Notes: generated by a model not told the origin, from the sequence alone. Shown: positions 35,840 to 45,251, numbered from the stretch's first letter. The stretch is 58,115 bases of DNA from Actinoplanes aureus (GCF_015704865.1 NZ_JADQTO010000042.1:1-58115); one strand, 5' to 3'. Numbers and translations: made by a program.

Positions 35840-36229
35840 TCATCTCATGGGTAGCACGTCGAACTCATTGCCTTCCGGATCCGCCAGCGTGATCCAGCCT
35901 TCGAATCGTGCGAGTTCGGTCGCGCCGAGCTTGACCAGACGTGCTGCCTCCTCGTCCACGTCGTCGGCGCGAAGATCGAGGTGAACCCGGTTCTTCACGA
36001 CTTTGGCCTCCGGTACCAGGGTGAAGAATAGTCGCGGCGCACCGTGCGTGGCTGGCTCGACCAGAACGGACGGGTCGTCCTCCGGCTCGTTGATTCCCTT
36101 CGCCTGCAAGCGTCCCAGTTCCTCCTCGTCATAGGGGGCCACCGCGTACCCGTCCAAGGCCGCCGCCCAGAACCGGGCCAAGGACGCCGGATGTGCAGCG
36201 TCGAACACGATATCGCCGAGCCTGGCCAT
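35840..36229 (-). CDS. VOC (glyoxalase-like) family protein
   Basis: A 129-residue single-gene unit. ATG 36229 follows GGAGG by five bases. The N-terminal GDIVFDAAHPASLARFWAAA and the C-terminal WITLADPEGNEFDVLP are the hallmark ends of the Glyoxalase_6 subgroup; NRVHLDLRADDVDEEAARL supplies the middle. The His in VHLD and Glu in GNEF are likely metal ligands. These proteins act as dioxygenases, resistance proteins or binding proteins; substrate unknown. Confidence 0.85.
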   Translation of the reverse strand: MARLGDIVFDAAHPASLARFWAAALDGYAVAPYDEEELGRLQAKGINEPEDDPSVLVEPATHGAPRLFFTLVPEAKVVKNRVHLDLRADDVDEEAARLVKLGATELARFEGWITLADPEGNEFDVLPMR

Positions 36230-36290
36230 CGATGCCTCCGATTCTGGATCAACGCATCCACCGGAGAATACGGCGTGGATAACTCACTCT

Positions 36291-36386
36291 CATGCCGCTG
36301 ATCCGCGCGCGCTGTCCACCCACAAGCACGTCACGGACCGTAGCCGGGCCGCGGCGCTCGACATCCGACTTTGCCGAGGAGCGTGC
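36291..36386 (+). repeat. Dispersed ~95-bp repeat, copy E
   Basis: It aligns end to end with copy F: CATGCCGCtgatCCGcGCGCGCTG, CACGTCACGgACCGTAGCCG and CATCCGACTTTGCCGA (lower case marks differences). It lies upstream of the VOC gene and before a transposase fragment. Confidence 0.75.
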
Positions 36387-36426
36387 GTTCTACGGGCTCT
36401 TGCGAGGGCCCGCCCTTAGTGCGCCG

Positions 36427-36588
36427 AACGCCCACAACAGCCTGCGCGCGATCGGCGAACGCGGCAACTCCCTGCTCAAGATGACCTTCAAAGCCCTGCG
36501 CAACGTCAACCTCGATCCATGGCGAATCGAGAAGATCGTCGCTGCGGCCCTGGTCATCCTCCACATCGAGCACGATCGAACCCACATG
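36427..36588 (+). pseudogene. IS5-type DDE transposase, C-terminal fragment
   Basis: The frame reads NAHNSLRAIGERGNSLLKMT then FKALRNVNLDPWRIEKIVAA, matching the conserved end of IS5-family transposases (GERANALLKTTFKALRRVSLDPWRIGKI). There is no start and no remaining upstream core. Confidence 0.7.
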
Positions 36589-36591
36589 ACG

Positions 36592-36629
36592 ACCGTCAGC
36601 AGTCAAACCTTGCGCGGAATGGCTCATTG
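36592..36629 (+). repeat. Short direct repeat, left copy
   Basis: It is matched at 38017-38056; both share GTCAGCA and TTGCGCGGAATGGCTCA. The pair brackets the membrane-protein gene and IS1182 fragment. Confidence 0.5.
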
Positions 36630-36856
36630 CGGGTCGCCTCCTTCGGGCGGTGGTTGGTTCCAACGGGCGCGGGTGTAGTAGCCCGCTGGGCGGTCTCGGC
36701 GTTCGCGGCTTGACAGAACCCATAGGGACACCTGCGGCGGCCTCAGCCCTGGGTGACGCTCCGCGCCGGACAGCCAGCCTCGCGCGCGACCTCGACCACC
36801 TCGACCACGCCGGCCGTCCTGACAGCTGTGGCGCCACGGCCCTATCCTCGGGAGCC

Positions 36857-37360
36857 GTGCGGTCGCGCTCGGAGAACTCGATGTTCGTGCTGATGGTGAT
36901 CCTGCTGGGGTCACCCGCTGTGTGGTATTTCGTCGGCCGGCTGGAGGGCGCGACGATCATCGGCACTGACCAGTGGCGCAACGGGCTGATGGCCGGCGGC
37001 ATCGGTGGCGGCCTGGCCGCCGTCTGCTGGCTGTGGCGCACCGTCCGGCACCGCAACGACGGTGTCGTGCCGTGGCAGTGGATTACCGTCGGCCTGCTGC
37101 TCGTCTCCGCGATACATCCGCACTCAGTCAACTGGCCCAACGCCCGGCGCGGGCTGCCGACCCCGCCGGTGGACAGCGCCGAGGACGTCGCGATGATCGT
37201 CTACGCGATCATCGCCCTGGTGTGCAGCCTGCTGGTCGGTCTGATCCGCGTCATCACCGCGCCGGACAACTCGACGGACCCGTCCGTGCTCAAACGGACC
37301 CGGACCCGCCCGCGTCCGGCCCCCTCCAAACACAAGAAACAGCAGCAGCGCCGCCGCTGA
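36857..37360 (+). CDS. Integral membrane protein of unknown function
   Basis: A 167-residue protein from GTG 36857, five bases after GGGAG. It has four hydrophobic segments (SMFVLMVILLGSPAVWYFVG, GLMAGGIGGGLAAVCWLW, WITVGLLLVSAIHP, MIVYAIIALVCSLLVGLIRV) and a basic C-terminal tail (RTRTRPRPAPSKHKKQQQRR). I do not recognise the family. The tail suggests contact with nucleic acid, cell wall polymers or lipid headgroups. An earlier in-frame start (36650) lies in transposon debris and is less likely. Confidence 0.55.
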   Translation: MRSRSENSMFVLMVILLGSPAVWYFVGRLEGATIIGTDQWRNGLMAGGIGGGLAAVCWLWRTVRHRNDGVVPWQWITVGLLLVSAIHPHSVNWPNARRGLPTPPVDSAEDVAMIVYAIIALVCSLLVGLIRVITAPDNSTDPSVLKRTRTRPRPAPSKHKKQQQRRR

Positions 37361-37545
37361 CCGAGGACTTCCTGTACTCGTCAAATGGATCACCTGCCGG
37401 GCGGCCGACCGCGCTGTACCTGCCGAAAATACATCCGCGCTGTTCAGGCGGCACGTTCGTACTCGTGGAGGATGCCGCCGAGGCGGTCGCGTCGACGGAT
37501 GTCGAGTCGGGTGAGCCGTGTACGACCCTGTTGCCGAATTCGGGT

Positions 37546-38027
37546 CTATGCGGCGAGGGCGAGATCGAGCCTGCTCAGGTGGGTTGTTCGGGACCGATGG
37601 AGGGGTGTGCCGGCCCACCAGGCGTCGAGGCGGACGGGTTTACTGCGGCGGCGAAGGCGTGTTCCAGGCTGACCTTGTCAAGGCCGATGTATCGGGCTTG
37701 TCGGATGCCGGTGACCGCGGTGACCGCGGTGGCCTGGTGGATGGTGCCTTCGATCCCGGCCCGGGCCCGATAGTCCTGTTTCCAGGCGTCGGTCTGTTGT
37801 TCGGCGCGGGTGTCGCGCAGCGCTTCGTGCAGGTGGCGGGGCCGGAGCGTCAACTGCCGACGGCGTTGCTGTGAGCGGGTGCAGTCGGTGCGGGCCGGGT
37901 TCCAGGTCGCCGACCGGTTGCTTTGCGGGCAGGTCGCGTGTTGCTGGTCGAAGTCGAGGGTGAACTTGTCGCGGGCGTACGGGCGCGTCTCGGACCTAAC
38001 GGACATCAGAGCGGCCACGGTCAGCAA
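37546..38027 (-). pseudogene. IS1182-family transposase, C-terminal fragment with internal deletion
   Basis: The minus strand reads RDKFTLDFDQQHATCPQSNR, then RQLTLRPRHLHEALRDTRAE and YRARAGIEGTIHQATAVTAV..RQARYIGLDKVSLEH, all typical of IS1182 transposases. The Cys-rich zinc segment normally lying between the first two blocks is deleted. A frameshift near 37635 precedes the true end (VRLDAWWAGTPLHRSRTTHL..., stop at 37546). Confidence 0.8.
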
Positions 38028-38056
38028 CCGGACCGTTGCGCGGAATGGCTCACTTG
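38017..38056 (+). repeat. Short direct repeat, right copy
   Basis: Partner of 36592-36629. It overlaps the start of the IS1182 fragment, so the pair may mark a duplicated target or the ends of an element that inserted and decayed. Confidence 0.45.
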
Positions 38057-38171
38057 GTTCCAGGTTTCAGGCCGCCGAGTCGTACGCCGGACGCGATGCT
38101 GGGCCACCCGCGGATCAAGCCCGGCACTCAGGTCATCGGGTCGGGCTACCTCGCCGACGGGCCGCCCGGGG

Positions 38172-38528
38172 TCATTCGTACGGGTCCGGCAGGTTGATGA
38201 CAACGACCAATGCGCAGGCCGTCGCCAGCAGCCAGCCGACCATGACATACAACGGCAGGGTTTGGTGCCGCGTGGAGCCGGGTCCGAGCCGGCGGTGCTC
38301 GAGCGCCCGGCCGGTGACCACCGTGGCTACCAGGACCGCCACGGCCAGCAAGAAGACGAGAAAGGTGTTGCTACGGTTGAATCGGGCGACGACGGTTGCG
38401 CCAGCGTACAGGCCCACCATGATCAGGGTGACTGTCCACCGGATCGACGGAATCCGCGACATCCACCACCAGCACAGCCAGATCGGAACCACGGTGATCA
38501 CCGCAAACAGGGTCAGCACGACGCGCAT
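38172..38528 (-). CDS. Small integral membrane protein
   Basis: A 118-residue protein from ATG 38528. It has four hydrophobic helices: VVLTLFAVITVVPIWLCWWW, WTVTLIMVGLYAGATVVARF, TFLVFLLAVAVLVATVVTG and LYVMVGWLLATACALVVVI. Short loops include a basic ALEHRRLGPGSTRHQ. No family is recognised. It is a stand-alone gene between IS debris and the methyltransferase, with a weak ribosome binding site. Confidence 0.6.
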   Translation of the reverse strand: MRVVLTLFAVITVVPIWLCWWWMSRIPSIRWTVTLIMVGLYAGATVVARFNRSNTFLVFLLAVAVLVATVVTGRALEHRRLGPGSTRHQTLPLYVMVGWLLATACALVVVINLPDPYE

Positions 38529-38881
38529 CGTGCCCTAGCCGGGTGACGCCACGCTATCCCGCCAGCCGGCCACCAGAACGCGTCCTCGTTGACCGTGCCT
38601 GCGGGACCTGATTCCGGTGGCGGTCGTCGCCCGTGGCCCGGAGCATGACCAACGCTGACCGGTTGACCTGCATATGCAGGAATCCCACTCTTGACGGCGT
38701 CGGGAGGACCCGACGTAGAAGGCGGAAGAGCGGCATCGTCTCCTTGAAGCGACGCTCAATGGCCGAGTTCCAGGACGATACGACGCACTGATCTAGCCGC
38801 GAAGCGGGCGCTACGTAGGGGCACCGATCGACTCAGATGGTCGGACGCGCGTCGTGCCGGTGAGTTGGGTGTGCGGGTGCT
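38529..38881. other. Intergenic stretch
   Basis: A 60-codon minus-strand frame (38554-38736; MPLFRLLRRVLPTPSRVGFL...) is possible but has no recognisable domain. Nothing else seen. Confidence 0.35.
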
Positions 38882-39628
38882 TCACTCGCAGACGCAGAGT
38901 TGAAGCGGCGAATCCACGGCAAATGGCCGACGCGTCCAGTCGCCGAAGCGCTCGACGAGCCGAAGGCCGCCGAGCGAGACGAGCAGCGGCAACTCCTGCG
39001 GGAAGATGCTCCTGATGTCGAGCGGTGCGACCACGAAATCAGGCTCGGAGTCGGTCGAGAGGTACCACGTTCCGCGGGTCACTTGCGCGGGCGCATCGTA
39101 GATCTCGGCGACATCGACGCTGACGTTGCCACGGCCAGGATCCACGAACGACAACGATTCCCGGGTGCGCCGCACGCCATCGGCTCCGGCAAGGACGTGC
39201 ACGCTCGGGTTGAACACATCGAGGACGAACCGCGCTCCGGGTGCCAGGTGTCGTCGAACCGACTGGAAGCAGCTCACCAGATCCTCAGCCTCATGCAGAT
39301 GCAGTAGGGAATTGGCCGTGATGAATACGAAGTCGAAGGTGCGGCCCAGATCGAAGGCCCGCATGTCGCCCTGTAGCCATTCCACCGCTACACCGCGCTC
39401 TTCCGCCTTACGCTGAGCCTCAGCCAGCATCTCCGACGAGAGATCCAGGCCGACACACGAAGGCCCGTCGGACGCGATGGGGATCAGCTTGTGCCCCGTG
39501 CCGCACCCGAGCTCCAACACGCTTCCGCCTTGCCGATCGGCCTCGGCACGGTAGAAGCCGACCGCGGGCCCGCCGCCCGGGAACATCAAGTCGTACAGCC
39601 TCGCCTGCGAGTAGAACGCTTCGCTCAT
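38882..39628 (-). CDS. Class I SAM-dependent methyltransferase
   Basis: A 248-residue enzyme from ATG 39628, with AGGAGGG eight bases upstream. Motif I VLELGCGTGHKL (37-48), an acidic residue after strand 2 (VGLDLSSEM), motif II-like FDFVFITANSLLHL and HLAPGARFVLDVFNPS are all in order. The C-terminal part (FVVAPLDIRSIFPQELPLLV) is the small-molecule methyltransferase cap common in this subgroup. The substrate is unknown. It is a single-gene unit with repeat copy F upstream. Confidence 0.85.
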   Translation of the reverse strand: MSEAFYSQARLYDLMFPGGGPAVGFYRAEADRQGGSVLELGCGTGHKLIPIASDGPSCVGLDLSSEMLAEAQRKAEERGVAVEWLQGDMRAFDLGRTFDFVFITANSLLHLHEAEDLVSCFQSVRRHLAPGARFVLDVFNPSVHVLAGADGVRRTRESLSFVDPGRGNVSVDVAEIYDAPAQVTRGTWYLSTDSEPDFVVAPLDIRSIFPQELPLLVSLGGLRLVERFGDWTRRPFAVDSPLQLCVCE

Positions 39629-39770
39629 CAAGCGCCCTCCTTTCCGACGCTGCCCCTGCCAGCACACGATGACTGTTGGGCTCATCCTGGCTGACACCAA
39701 TGACTTGGCACCATCGATTACCGATGAACGGCTCCCACAAGCAGTCCTGGTTGACGCCGCGGCGCACCCG

Positions 39771-39866
39771 CTCATGCCGCCGTCCGTGCGCGCTGGCCGC
39801 CAACGAGCACGTCACGCACCGTAGCCGGGGTCGCGGGCGCTTGGCATCCGACTTTGCCGATGAGTG
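39771..39866 (+). repeat. Dispersed ~95-bp repeat, copy F
   Basis: A clear full-length copy: CATGCCGCCGTCCGTGCGCG, CACGTCACGCACCGTAGCCG and GGCATCCGACTTTGCCGATG in order. It lies between the start of the methyltransferase gene and the end of the second VOC gene. Confidence 0.8.
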
Positions 39867-39897
39867 CGCATGAGATCTCGAGGTGCCGCTGCTGTTT

Positions 39898-40263
39898 TCA
39901 CTGCCGTTCAATGCAGAACTCATTGCCTTCGGGATCGCGCAGCGTCACCCAGCCGCGGTCCTCGGGACCGCGGTGGTCTTCGTAGATCGTGGCGCCGAGG
40001 CCGACGGCCCTTTCGACCTCCTCGTCACGGGATCGCCCGTCGGGCTTCCAATTGAGGTGGACCCGGTTCTGGGCCGCGCGCCGCTCGGGGACCCGGACGA
40101 ACAGGAGACCGGGCAACGGGTCAGGCGCCTCGACGAGTACCTCGTCGTCGCCGGGTTGATCAATTCCGGAAGTCGGCCAGCCCGTCAGGCGGCTCCAGAA
40201 CGTGGCCAACTCATATGGGCGCGCACAATCGACGGTCACGTGACGCCGTCTCATCCGCAGCAC
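39898..40263 (-). CDS. VOC (glyoxalase-like) family protein
   Basis: About 121 residues, start at 40263 or ATG 40254. VTVDCARPYELATFWSRLTG and WVTLRDPEGNEFCIER are the Glyoxalase_6-type N- and C-terminal signatures; NRVHLNWKPDGRSRDEEVER supplies the middle strand and helix. It is related to but distinct from the product of the 35840 gene (they share RVHL and DPEGNEF). A single gene, minus strand, with repeat copy F just past its 3' end. Confidence 0.85.
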   Translation of the reverse strand: MLRMRRRHVTVDCARPYELATFWSRLTGWPTSGIDQPGDDEVLVEAPDPLPGLLFVRVPERRAAQNRVHLNWKPDGRSRDEEVERAVGLGATIYEDHRGPEDRGWVTLRDPEGNEFCIERQ

Positions 40264-41810
40264 CGTAGGCCAGGGTCAGGCCCGCATTAAACGCGATCGG
40301 CGTGACGCATCGAGGCTCATTAAACACTAGGAAGTTTTGTGCCGCCACGATTCGAGCGGGTACGCGTCCATGCCGCTCCTCGTGCGCTGGCGTTAATCGG
40401 TGGTGGTGACGCAGCGTGGCGTATGGCTACTTCTTCGCTGTCGGAGTTGGGATCCCCTTCCCTGATCATGTGGTGTTGCGGGCGGCGTGGTCGGTCGGGG
40501 CCAGGGTTCACCGCACGGCGGCGATCGACCCGAGCGGCTGGGGTGCTGGAGGGGTCGTCGGCGTACTGCAATAACGCGGACTATGGCGCAGGCCAGCCGA
40601 ACAGCCATGATCACTGCATGAGGTCATTCGCTCGTTCGCCGGTAGTTGGATTTCGCGGATCTACCTGGCGGTGTGGCGGCCGTGTTCGCGTATGAGTTGT
40701 GGTTGCTGCTGACCTGGGACGAGGTGGCCTACTCCATGACGGGGGTGCTTCCGGTGTTGCTGGCCGCGCCGATCGTGGCTTCTGCATCTCGCCCCATGGC
40801 CGGCCGAGTGGCATGATCTGTGGCGTTTTGCTGCATACGTGCGGATAGGCGCGTTGGTGAATGCAGCGGCTATGAACGGCTCCACCTTTTAGCTCATCGA
40901 GTGACAGTTATTTACAACGAACGGTGGGCCCAGCGCATAGATCAACCGGAGACTTCCCGAACTTGATCTTCGCCGATCGAGGCGCCGCGCAAGCGCGGCG
41001 GGCCGGCGCTCGGCCAGCTGGCGGCCATCGGTTGGCATCGGCCGGACCCGCCGGCCGATGCCCCACTGCGAAGCGTCGCGCGACGAATGCCTCCGGCGGG
41101 AGCACTCGGGGGCTTGCGGGATGGGCGGGAAGGGCGTGCGACTTCCATGGCGCCAAAGTGATCAGCTGATCAGTCAGCGCCACTTCTCTGCCAGTATGAC
41201 GCGGCCCTGACGGGCAGCTGGCGGCTCGTGCGTCTCCAACGCGGCGTCGATCAACGCGAGCAGGCCGCTCGGGCCGGTGGCTCCACGCCGTCGGAGCCTC
41301 CGCTCGTGGCCCGGCGTCGTGGGAGCGGCAATTCGCACAACTGGCGCCCGCCGGCGTGTTCCTGTGAGCGCACCCCCGCTCGCGGGCTCACCCAGGCATG
41401 GGTCCGGCACGAGGTCTACGGCCCGTACTACGGTCCGATGATCAAGCACAATCCGCACATCCGGTTCTTCGACGGCACCGGCGTGGGCACAGCGGATCCG
41501 TATCGAGCGTGACCAGCTGCGGACCGAGGCCCGCATGGTCACCACCGTGTCCCGACGCGACGCCGAGCAGTACACGCACGCCGCCTTCATCGTGCAGAAC
41601 GGCCGACCCGGCCCGCCTGATCCGCTCCGGGCGACAAGGCATCACCTACTGCGTGACCGGCCCTTCCGTACCTGATAACGCGATCAATAGCCGGGCTGTG
41701 AACGTTGCCTGAACCCTCGGCGCAGCCCGGCCCGACCGCCCCGCACCCCGCCTAACATCGACGGACAACGTGGAATCTGGCCGGAGGCTGTCATCGAGTT
41801 CTGGTGGAGC
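40264..41810. other. About 1.5 kb with only degenerate coding traces
   Basis: No intact gene. Around 40657-40816 (plus) a frame encodes a small membrane-like peptide (VFAYELWLLLTWDEVAYSMT...) with no good start. Around 41390-41600 (plus) two frames meet near 41502: HEVYGPYYGPMIKHNPHIRF and RIRIERDQLRTEARMVTTVS, apparently one unknown gene broken by an indel. The stretch 40983-41062 holds two hairpins. Confidence 0.4.
40983..41062. repeat. Two strong adjacent hairpins
   Basis: CGCCGCG-CAAG-CGCGGCG (40983-41000) and GGCATCGGCCGG-ACCCG-CCGGCCGATGCC (41034-41062), both perfect. There is no T-run after either. They could be a factor-independent terminator of the actinobacterial type or an element end. 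Confidence 0.5.
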
Positions 41811-43295
41811 GTGGCACTCGCGACGCTCGGCGTGCTGGTGCCGACCGTCGCGGCGGTCTACGAGTTCGTCATCAAGGGCCGCAAACGGCTCGGCTACCGG
41901 GTGCAGATGGACACCACGGTCACCGACGTCGTACAGAGCGAACATGCCGGGCCGCTGCGCGAGCTGCGCGAGGGCGGCGACCCCCTCGCCAAGCCCACGC
42001 TCGTGCTGCTACGGATCGAGAACAACGGCGCCTCCTTCATCGACACCCACGACTACGCGGTACTCGACGACAGCCGGGTCGGGCTGCGGGTGCGCTTCCC
42101 CGGCCGCCGGGTCGCAGGCATGGTGGTCACCGAGCTGAGCGACGACTACCTGAGCGACAGCTTCGCCAACGGCGGCGGGTTCGCTGCCGACGGCGATTCG
42201 ATCGAACTGCCCCGGACACCGATGAACCGGTCGGCGCACTACAAGGTCCTCGCCGCCCTGGAACGCGCCGACGGCAGCAGCGGCAATCAGGGCACGTTCG
42301 ACCCGCCGCTGGTGACCGGCGGGATCAAGGGCGGCCGAATCGTGGAGACCCAGAGCCGCACCGGTACGCCGAAGCGCGCCATCGCCCTGATCGGGTTCCT
42401 GGTCGTCCTGGTCGTTGCCCAGCTGCTGGTCTTTCTGCGCAGCAGCACGGCGACGTCGCTGGACTGCGCCACTGGCCGGCTCGACGTGGTCGGCTCGACG
42501 GCATTCGCACCCATCGTCCGGGAAGCCGCCGCCTCCTACCGCAGGCTCTGCCCGGGCGCTGAGTTCACGATCGACATGCGCGGCAGCGGCGAAGGGTTCC
42601 AAGCCTTGCAGACCACCGCCGGCGCCAGCATGCTGGCCTTCTCCGACGGGGAGAAGCCGGACGGCATGCCCGCGCTGCTGCCCCGGCCGATCGCCTTTTT
42701 CCTGTTCACCATGGTGACCAACGCGGACAGCGGGGTGCAGGACCTCACGCTCGAGCAGATCCGGCGGACCTATCGCGGCGAGGTGACCAACTGGCGCGAG
42801 ATCGGTGGCAAGGACGTGCCGGTGCGGCTGGTCAGCCGCAACCCCGGCTCGGGTACGCGCGCCGCGCTGCAACGACGCGTGCTGGGCGGCGTCCGCGAAC
42901 CGGGTAGCAACTCCGACGACTGCCGCACGCTCGACCCCGGCGCCGAACTGGGCGTGATCCGCTGCGCCCGCAACTCCACCGAGGACGTGCTGCGCACCGT
43001 GGCTGACACCCCCGGCGCTCTGGGCTACGCCGAACTGGGGGCGGCGACCAGCCGAGACGATCTGGCACTGGTCCGCATCGGCGGTCACCGCGCCACAGTG
43101 TCCGAGGCGGACCACGGCACCTACCCGTTCTGGGAGACCGAGTACGGCTACACCCACGGCGAACCGGACGCCCACTCGCTGGCCGCCAGCTTCCTGCGCT
43201 ACCTCACCAACCAGGTCGGCGCGGACATCATCCGCGCGAACGGCGACCGGCCCTGCGCCGACCTGGCCAACCCGGCGATCTGCCGGCCCGCCTGA
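41811..43295 (+). CDS. Membrane-anchored PstS-like phosphate-binding protein
   Basis: A 494-residue protein from GTG 41811. An N-terminal helix (ALATLGVLVPTVAAVYEFVI) is followed by a ~165-residue soluble domain, a second helix (IALIGFLVVLVVAQLLVFL, ~190-208) and a periplasmic-binding domain of the PstS type: LDVVGSTAFAPIVREAAASY, FTIDMRGSGEGFQAL, MVTNADSGVQDLTLEQIRRT, YRGEVTNWREIGG and VRLVSRNPGSGTRAAL. The GSGTRAAL phosphate loop is intact. No pstCAB or phoU lies nearby, and anchoring by two helices with a cytosolic or inter-helix domain is not the usual lipoprotein form, so a sensor-like role is possible. Confidence 0.8.
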   Translation: MALATLGVLVPTVAAVYEFVIKGRKRLGYRVQMDTTVTDVVQSEHAGPLRELREGGDPLAKPTLVLLRIENNGASFIDTHDYAVLDDSRVGLRVRFPGRRVAGMVVTELSDDYLSDSFANGGGFAADGDSIELPRTPMNRSAHYKVLAALERADGSSGNQGTFDPPLVTGGIKGGRIVETQSRTGTPKRAIALIGFLVVLVVAQLLVFLRSSTATSLDCATGRLDVVGSTAFAPIVREAAASYRRLCPGAEFTIDMRGSGEGFQALQTTAGASMLAFSDGEKPDGMPALLPRPIAFFLFTMVTNADSGVQDLTLEQIRRTYRGEVTNWREIGGKDVPVRLVSRNPGSGTRAALQRRVLGGVREPGSNSDDCRTLDPGAELGVIRCARNSTEDVLRTVADTPGALGYAELGAATSRDDLALVRIGGHRATVSEADHGTYPFWETEYGYTHGEPDAHSLAASFLRYLTNQVGADIIRANGDRPCADLANPAICRPA

Positions 43296-43899
43296 GGGTC
43301 TCTCCACGGTGCCGGCGGAACGGAAATGAGTTCGGACCTGTTACCTATTGGCCCGCTGAGCCAGCATCCGCATTCACGATGACGACCTTCGATTTCGTGT
43401 GACACCGATCACGGATCGAAAGGCACGACATGCATCGAATTCTGGTCGGCCAAGCGGTGCTCGGCCACGCCTCGGTCGGGTGGTCGCCGTCCCAGCGGTC
43501 AATGTCCGGTTGCCAGAGGCACCGCACCGACGACGGTGAATCCCGCACACTGCGTCGCCCAGCGGATGGCCTCGGCGACCTACCCCCGCTGCTGTCAGGT
43601 TGGGGACCGCGACGATGGCCCAGACCGGACCGCACAGCCGAAAGAACTCGAATGCGGCAAGATCAATCGCGGAGTTCGCGCCAGAGCCGAGAAGTACTTC
43701 TCCTTCTCGCGACTGAAGCCAGCCATCGCTGCCCTCTCGTCGAGACTGGTGGCCAAGAAGCGGTGGGCCTGGGTGTACGCCTTGCTCATGACCGCGCCGG
43801 CCGCCGGGTGCGCTGGCTTGATAGCAGTCACATTACGTTTCTCCCGGAGCTGGAGTTGGGTATCGAGCCCCGACACGGCAACCGGGTGACGCTGGTAGC
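43296..43899. other. Region with frameshifted remnants
   Basis: On the minus strand around 43500-43690, LAAFEFFRLCGPVWAIVAVP and, in another frame, AEAIRWATQCAGFTVVGAVP look like parts of one unknown gene broken by an indel. There is no intact frame on either strand that I can support. Confidence 0.35.
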
Positions 43900-44763
43900 T
43901 CAGTGATCCGTGGTGTACCGGTGCGGTACCACCAGAATCGGCCGGAACGCGTGGTGCAGAGTCGCCAGGGTGACGCTGCCGAGCACGATCTCGCGCAGCG
44001 TCGAGTGCCCGAGTGAGCCGACGGCGAGCAGGGCGGCGTGTCGGTCACGGGCCGCACCGGCCAAGGCCGCGGCGACTGCCCGCCCGTGCTCGACTGAGAC
44101 GCCCAGCCTGGGCAGCTCCGTCAGTCCCTCAGCAGGGTGCTCGGCCGGCACGTCACCGTGCGGCACGAACACGGGCTTGACCGAACGCTTGGGAAACAGG
44201 CGCGCGACCGCCCGGTGGGTGACCTCGGCTCCGGCCGAGCCGTCCCAACCCACCACGACGGGCCCGGAATCCAGGGCCGCATGCTCGGCCTGAAGTAACG
44301 GATATGGCACGATCAGCACTGGACAGGGCGCGTAGTGAACAATCATGTCGGAGACGCTGCCGAGCACCGCCTTGGCCCCGCCGAGTCCCCGGGACCCAGC
44401 CACGATCAGATCAACTCCGGTTTCCCCGGCCAGTTGAGCCAGATGGACTCCCTCGCCCCCGAAGGTTCGCTGAACCAGCGGTGCGGCGTCCCAGCCGTGT
44501 GCACCGGCGAGAACCACACCCATAGCGGCCAGTCGATGCGCCTCCGCCTCGCCCTCGCGTTCGATCGCGTCGACGAATTCGTTGACCCCACCGATGCTGT
44601 GCCACAGCCGGCGCCGCAGCCCTTCACTGCCATAAGGCGGGGCCCAGACGTAGGCGACCTGGGCGTGAGCACGTGGCAGGAGCCGGGCAGCGACCTCAAT
44701 CGCAACTCCGGCCGACACCGATCCGTCGTAGCATGCCAGCACCTTGACGTCGTTCACCTGCAT
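43900..44763 (-). CDS. Tandem universal stress protein (UspA family)
   Basis: A 287-residue protein from ATG 44763, preceded by GGAGGGAG. It has two Usp domains: residues ~6-150 start KVLACYDGSVSAGVAIEVAA and end with the ATP loop GSRGLGGAKAVLGSVSDMIV HYAPCPVLIVP; residues ~168-287 start PVVVGWDGSAGAEVTHRAVA and end GSLGHSTLREIVLGSVTLAT. The GxxG-x9-G[S/T] nucleotide motif is clear in the first and present in the second. Usp proteins bind ATP and act in hypoxia, dormancy and stress. It stands alone here. Confidence 0.9.
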   Translation of the reverse strand: MQVNDVKVLACYDGSVSAGVAIEVAARLLPRAHAQVAYVWAPPYGSEGLRRRLWHSIGGVNEFVDAIEREGEAEAHRLAAMGVVLAGAHGWDAAPLVQRTFGGEGVHLAQLAGETGVDLIVAGSRGLGGAKAVLGSVSDMIVHYAPCPVLIVPYPLLQAEHAALDSGPVVVGWDGSAGAEVTHRAVARLFPKRSVKPVFVPHGDVPAEHPAEGLTELPRLGVSVEHGRAVAAALAGAARDRHAALLAVGSLGHSTLREIVLGSVTLATLHHAFRPILVVPHRYTTDH

Positions 44764-45071
44764 GCTCGGCTCCCTCCGGTCCGATACTTCTCTGCATCTC
44801 AACCCAGATATCGCCGGCCGGAGGGACGACAGGTCGACCGCGGTGGCAGCCGCAGGACGGCGTCTGCGAACCTCAGCCGAGCCGCCCTGACCTAGCTGCC
44901 GATCGGGCAGGCGGTGCGTGTGAGTCAGTGGCCTGGGTGTTCCGGCGGTTCAGTGGCCGAACGGACCCCGCAGCAGACCGCGGATGCTGGCGGAGTTCAG
45001 CGTCATGGAACAGCGCATCACGCCGTTGGGGACGTTCTGGCAGTCAGCGTGCCGGTGATCGAGGTCGCCGG
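44764..45071. other. Intergenic stretch
   Basis: About 300 bp upstream of the stress-protein gene. No gene or clear structure seen; it presumably includes that gene's promoter. Confidence 0.4.
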
Positions 45072-45251
45072 TTATGGACTGCCTCCCCGCAAGCTGATCA
45101 GCTCGTCCTTGGTGATGCCGTGTTCGGCGAGAAAGGCTGCCGCGTAGTCGTACTCAACGGGGTCGGGCAACGCTTGTTGGGCCTTCTCGGCCAGTTCGAA
45201 CAGTCCGGCTAGCCGAAGTATGTGCACTACGTGTTGCCTTGACACTTCCAT
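45072..45251 (-). CDS. Small helical protein of unknown function
   Basis: A 59-residue protein from ATG 45251 (GTG 45260 is an in-frame alternative): MEVSRQHVVHILRLAGLFEL then AEKAQQALPDPVEYDYAAAF, ending HGITKDELISLRGGSP. The composition is clean and acidic-amphipathic, with a GGAAGG upstream, so it is likely real. It resembles the short helical proteins common in actinomycetes, but I cannot name a family. Confidence 0.55.
   Translation of the reverse strand: MEVSRQHVVHILRLAGLFELAEKAQQALPDPVEYDYAAAFLAEHGITKDELISLRGGSP

Noticed and set aside
41174..41590. Minus-strand frame of 138 codons
   Set aside because: It lies opposite a plus-strand stretch with better coding character (HEVYGPYYGP...), has no domain and lacks a ribosome binding site.
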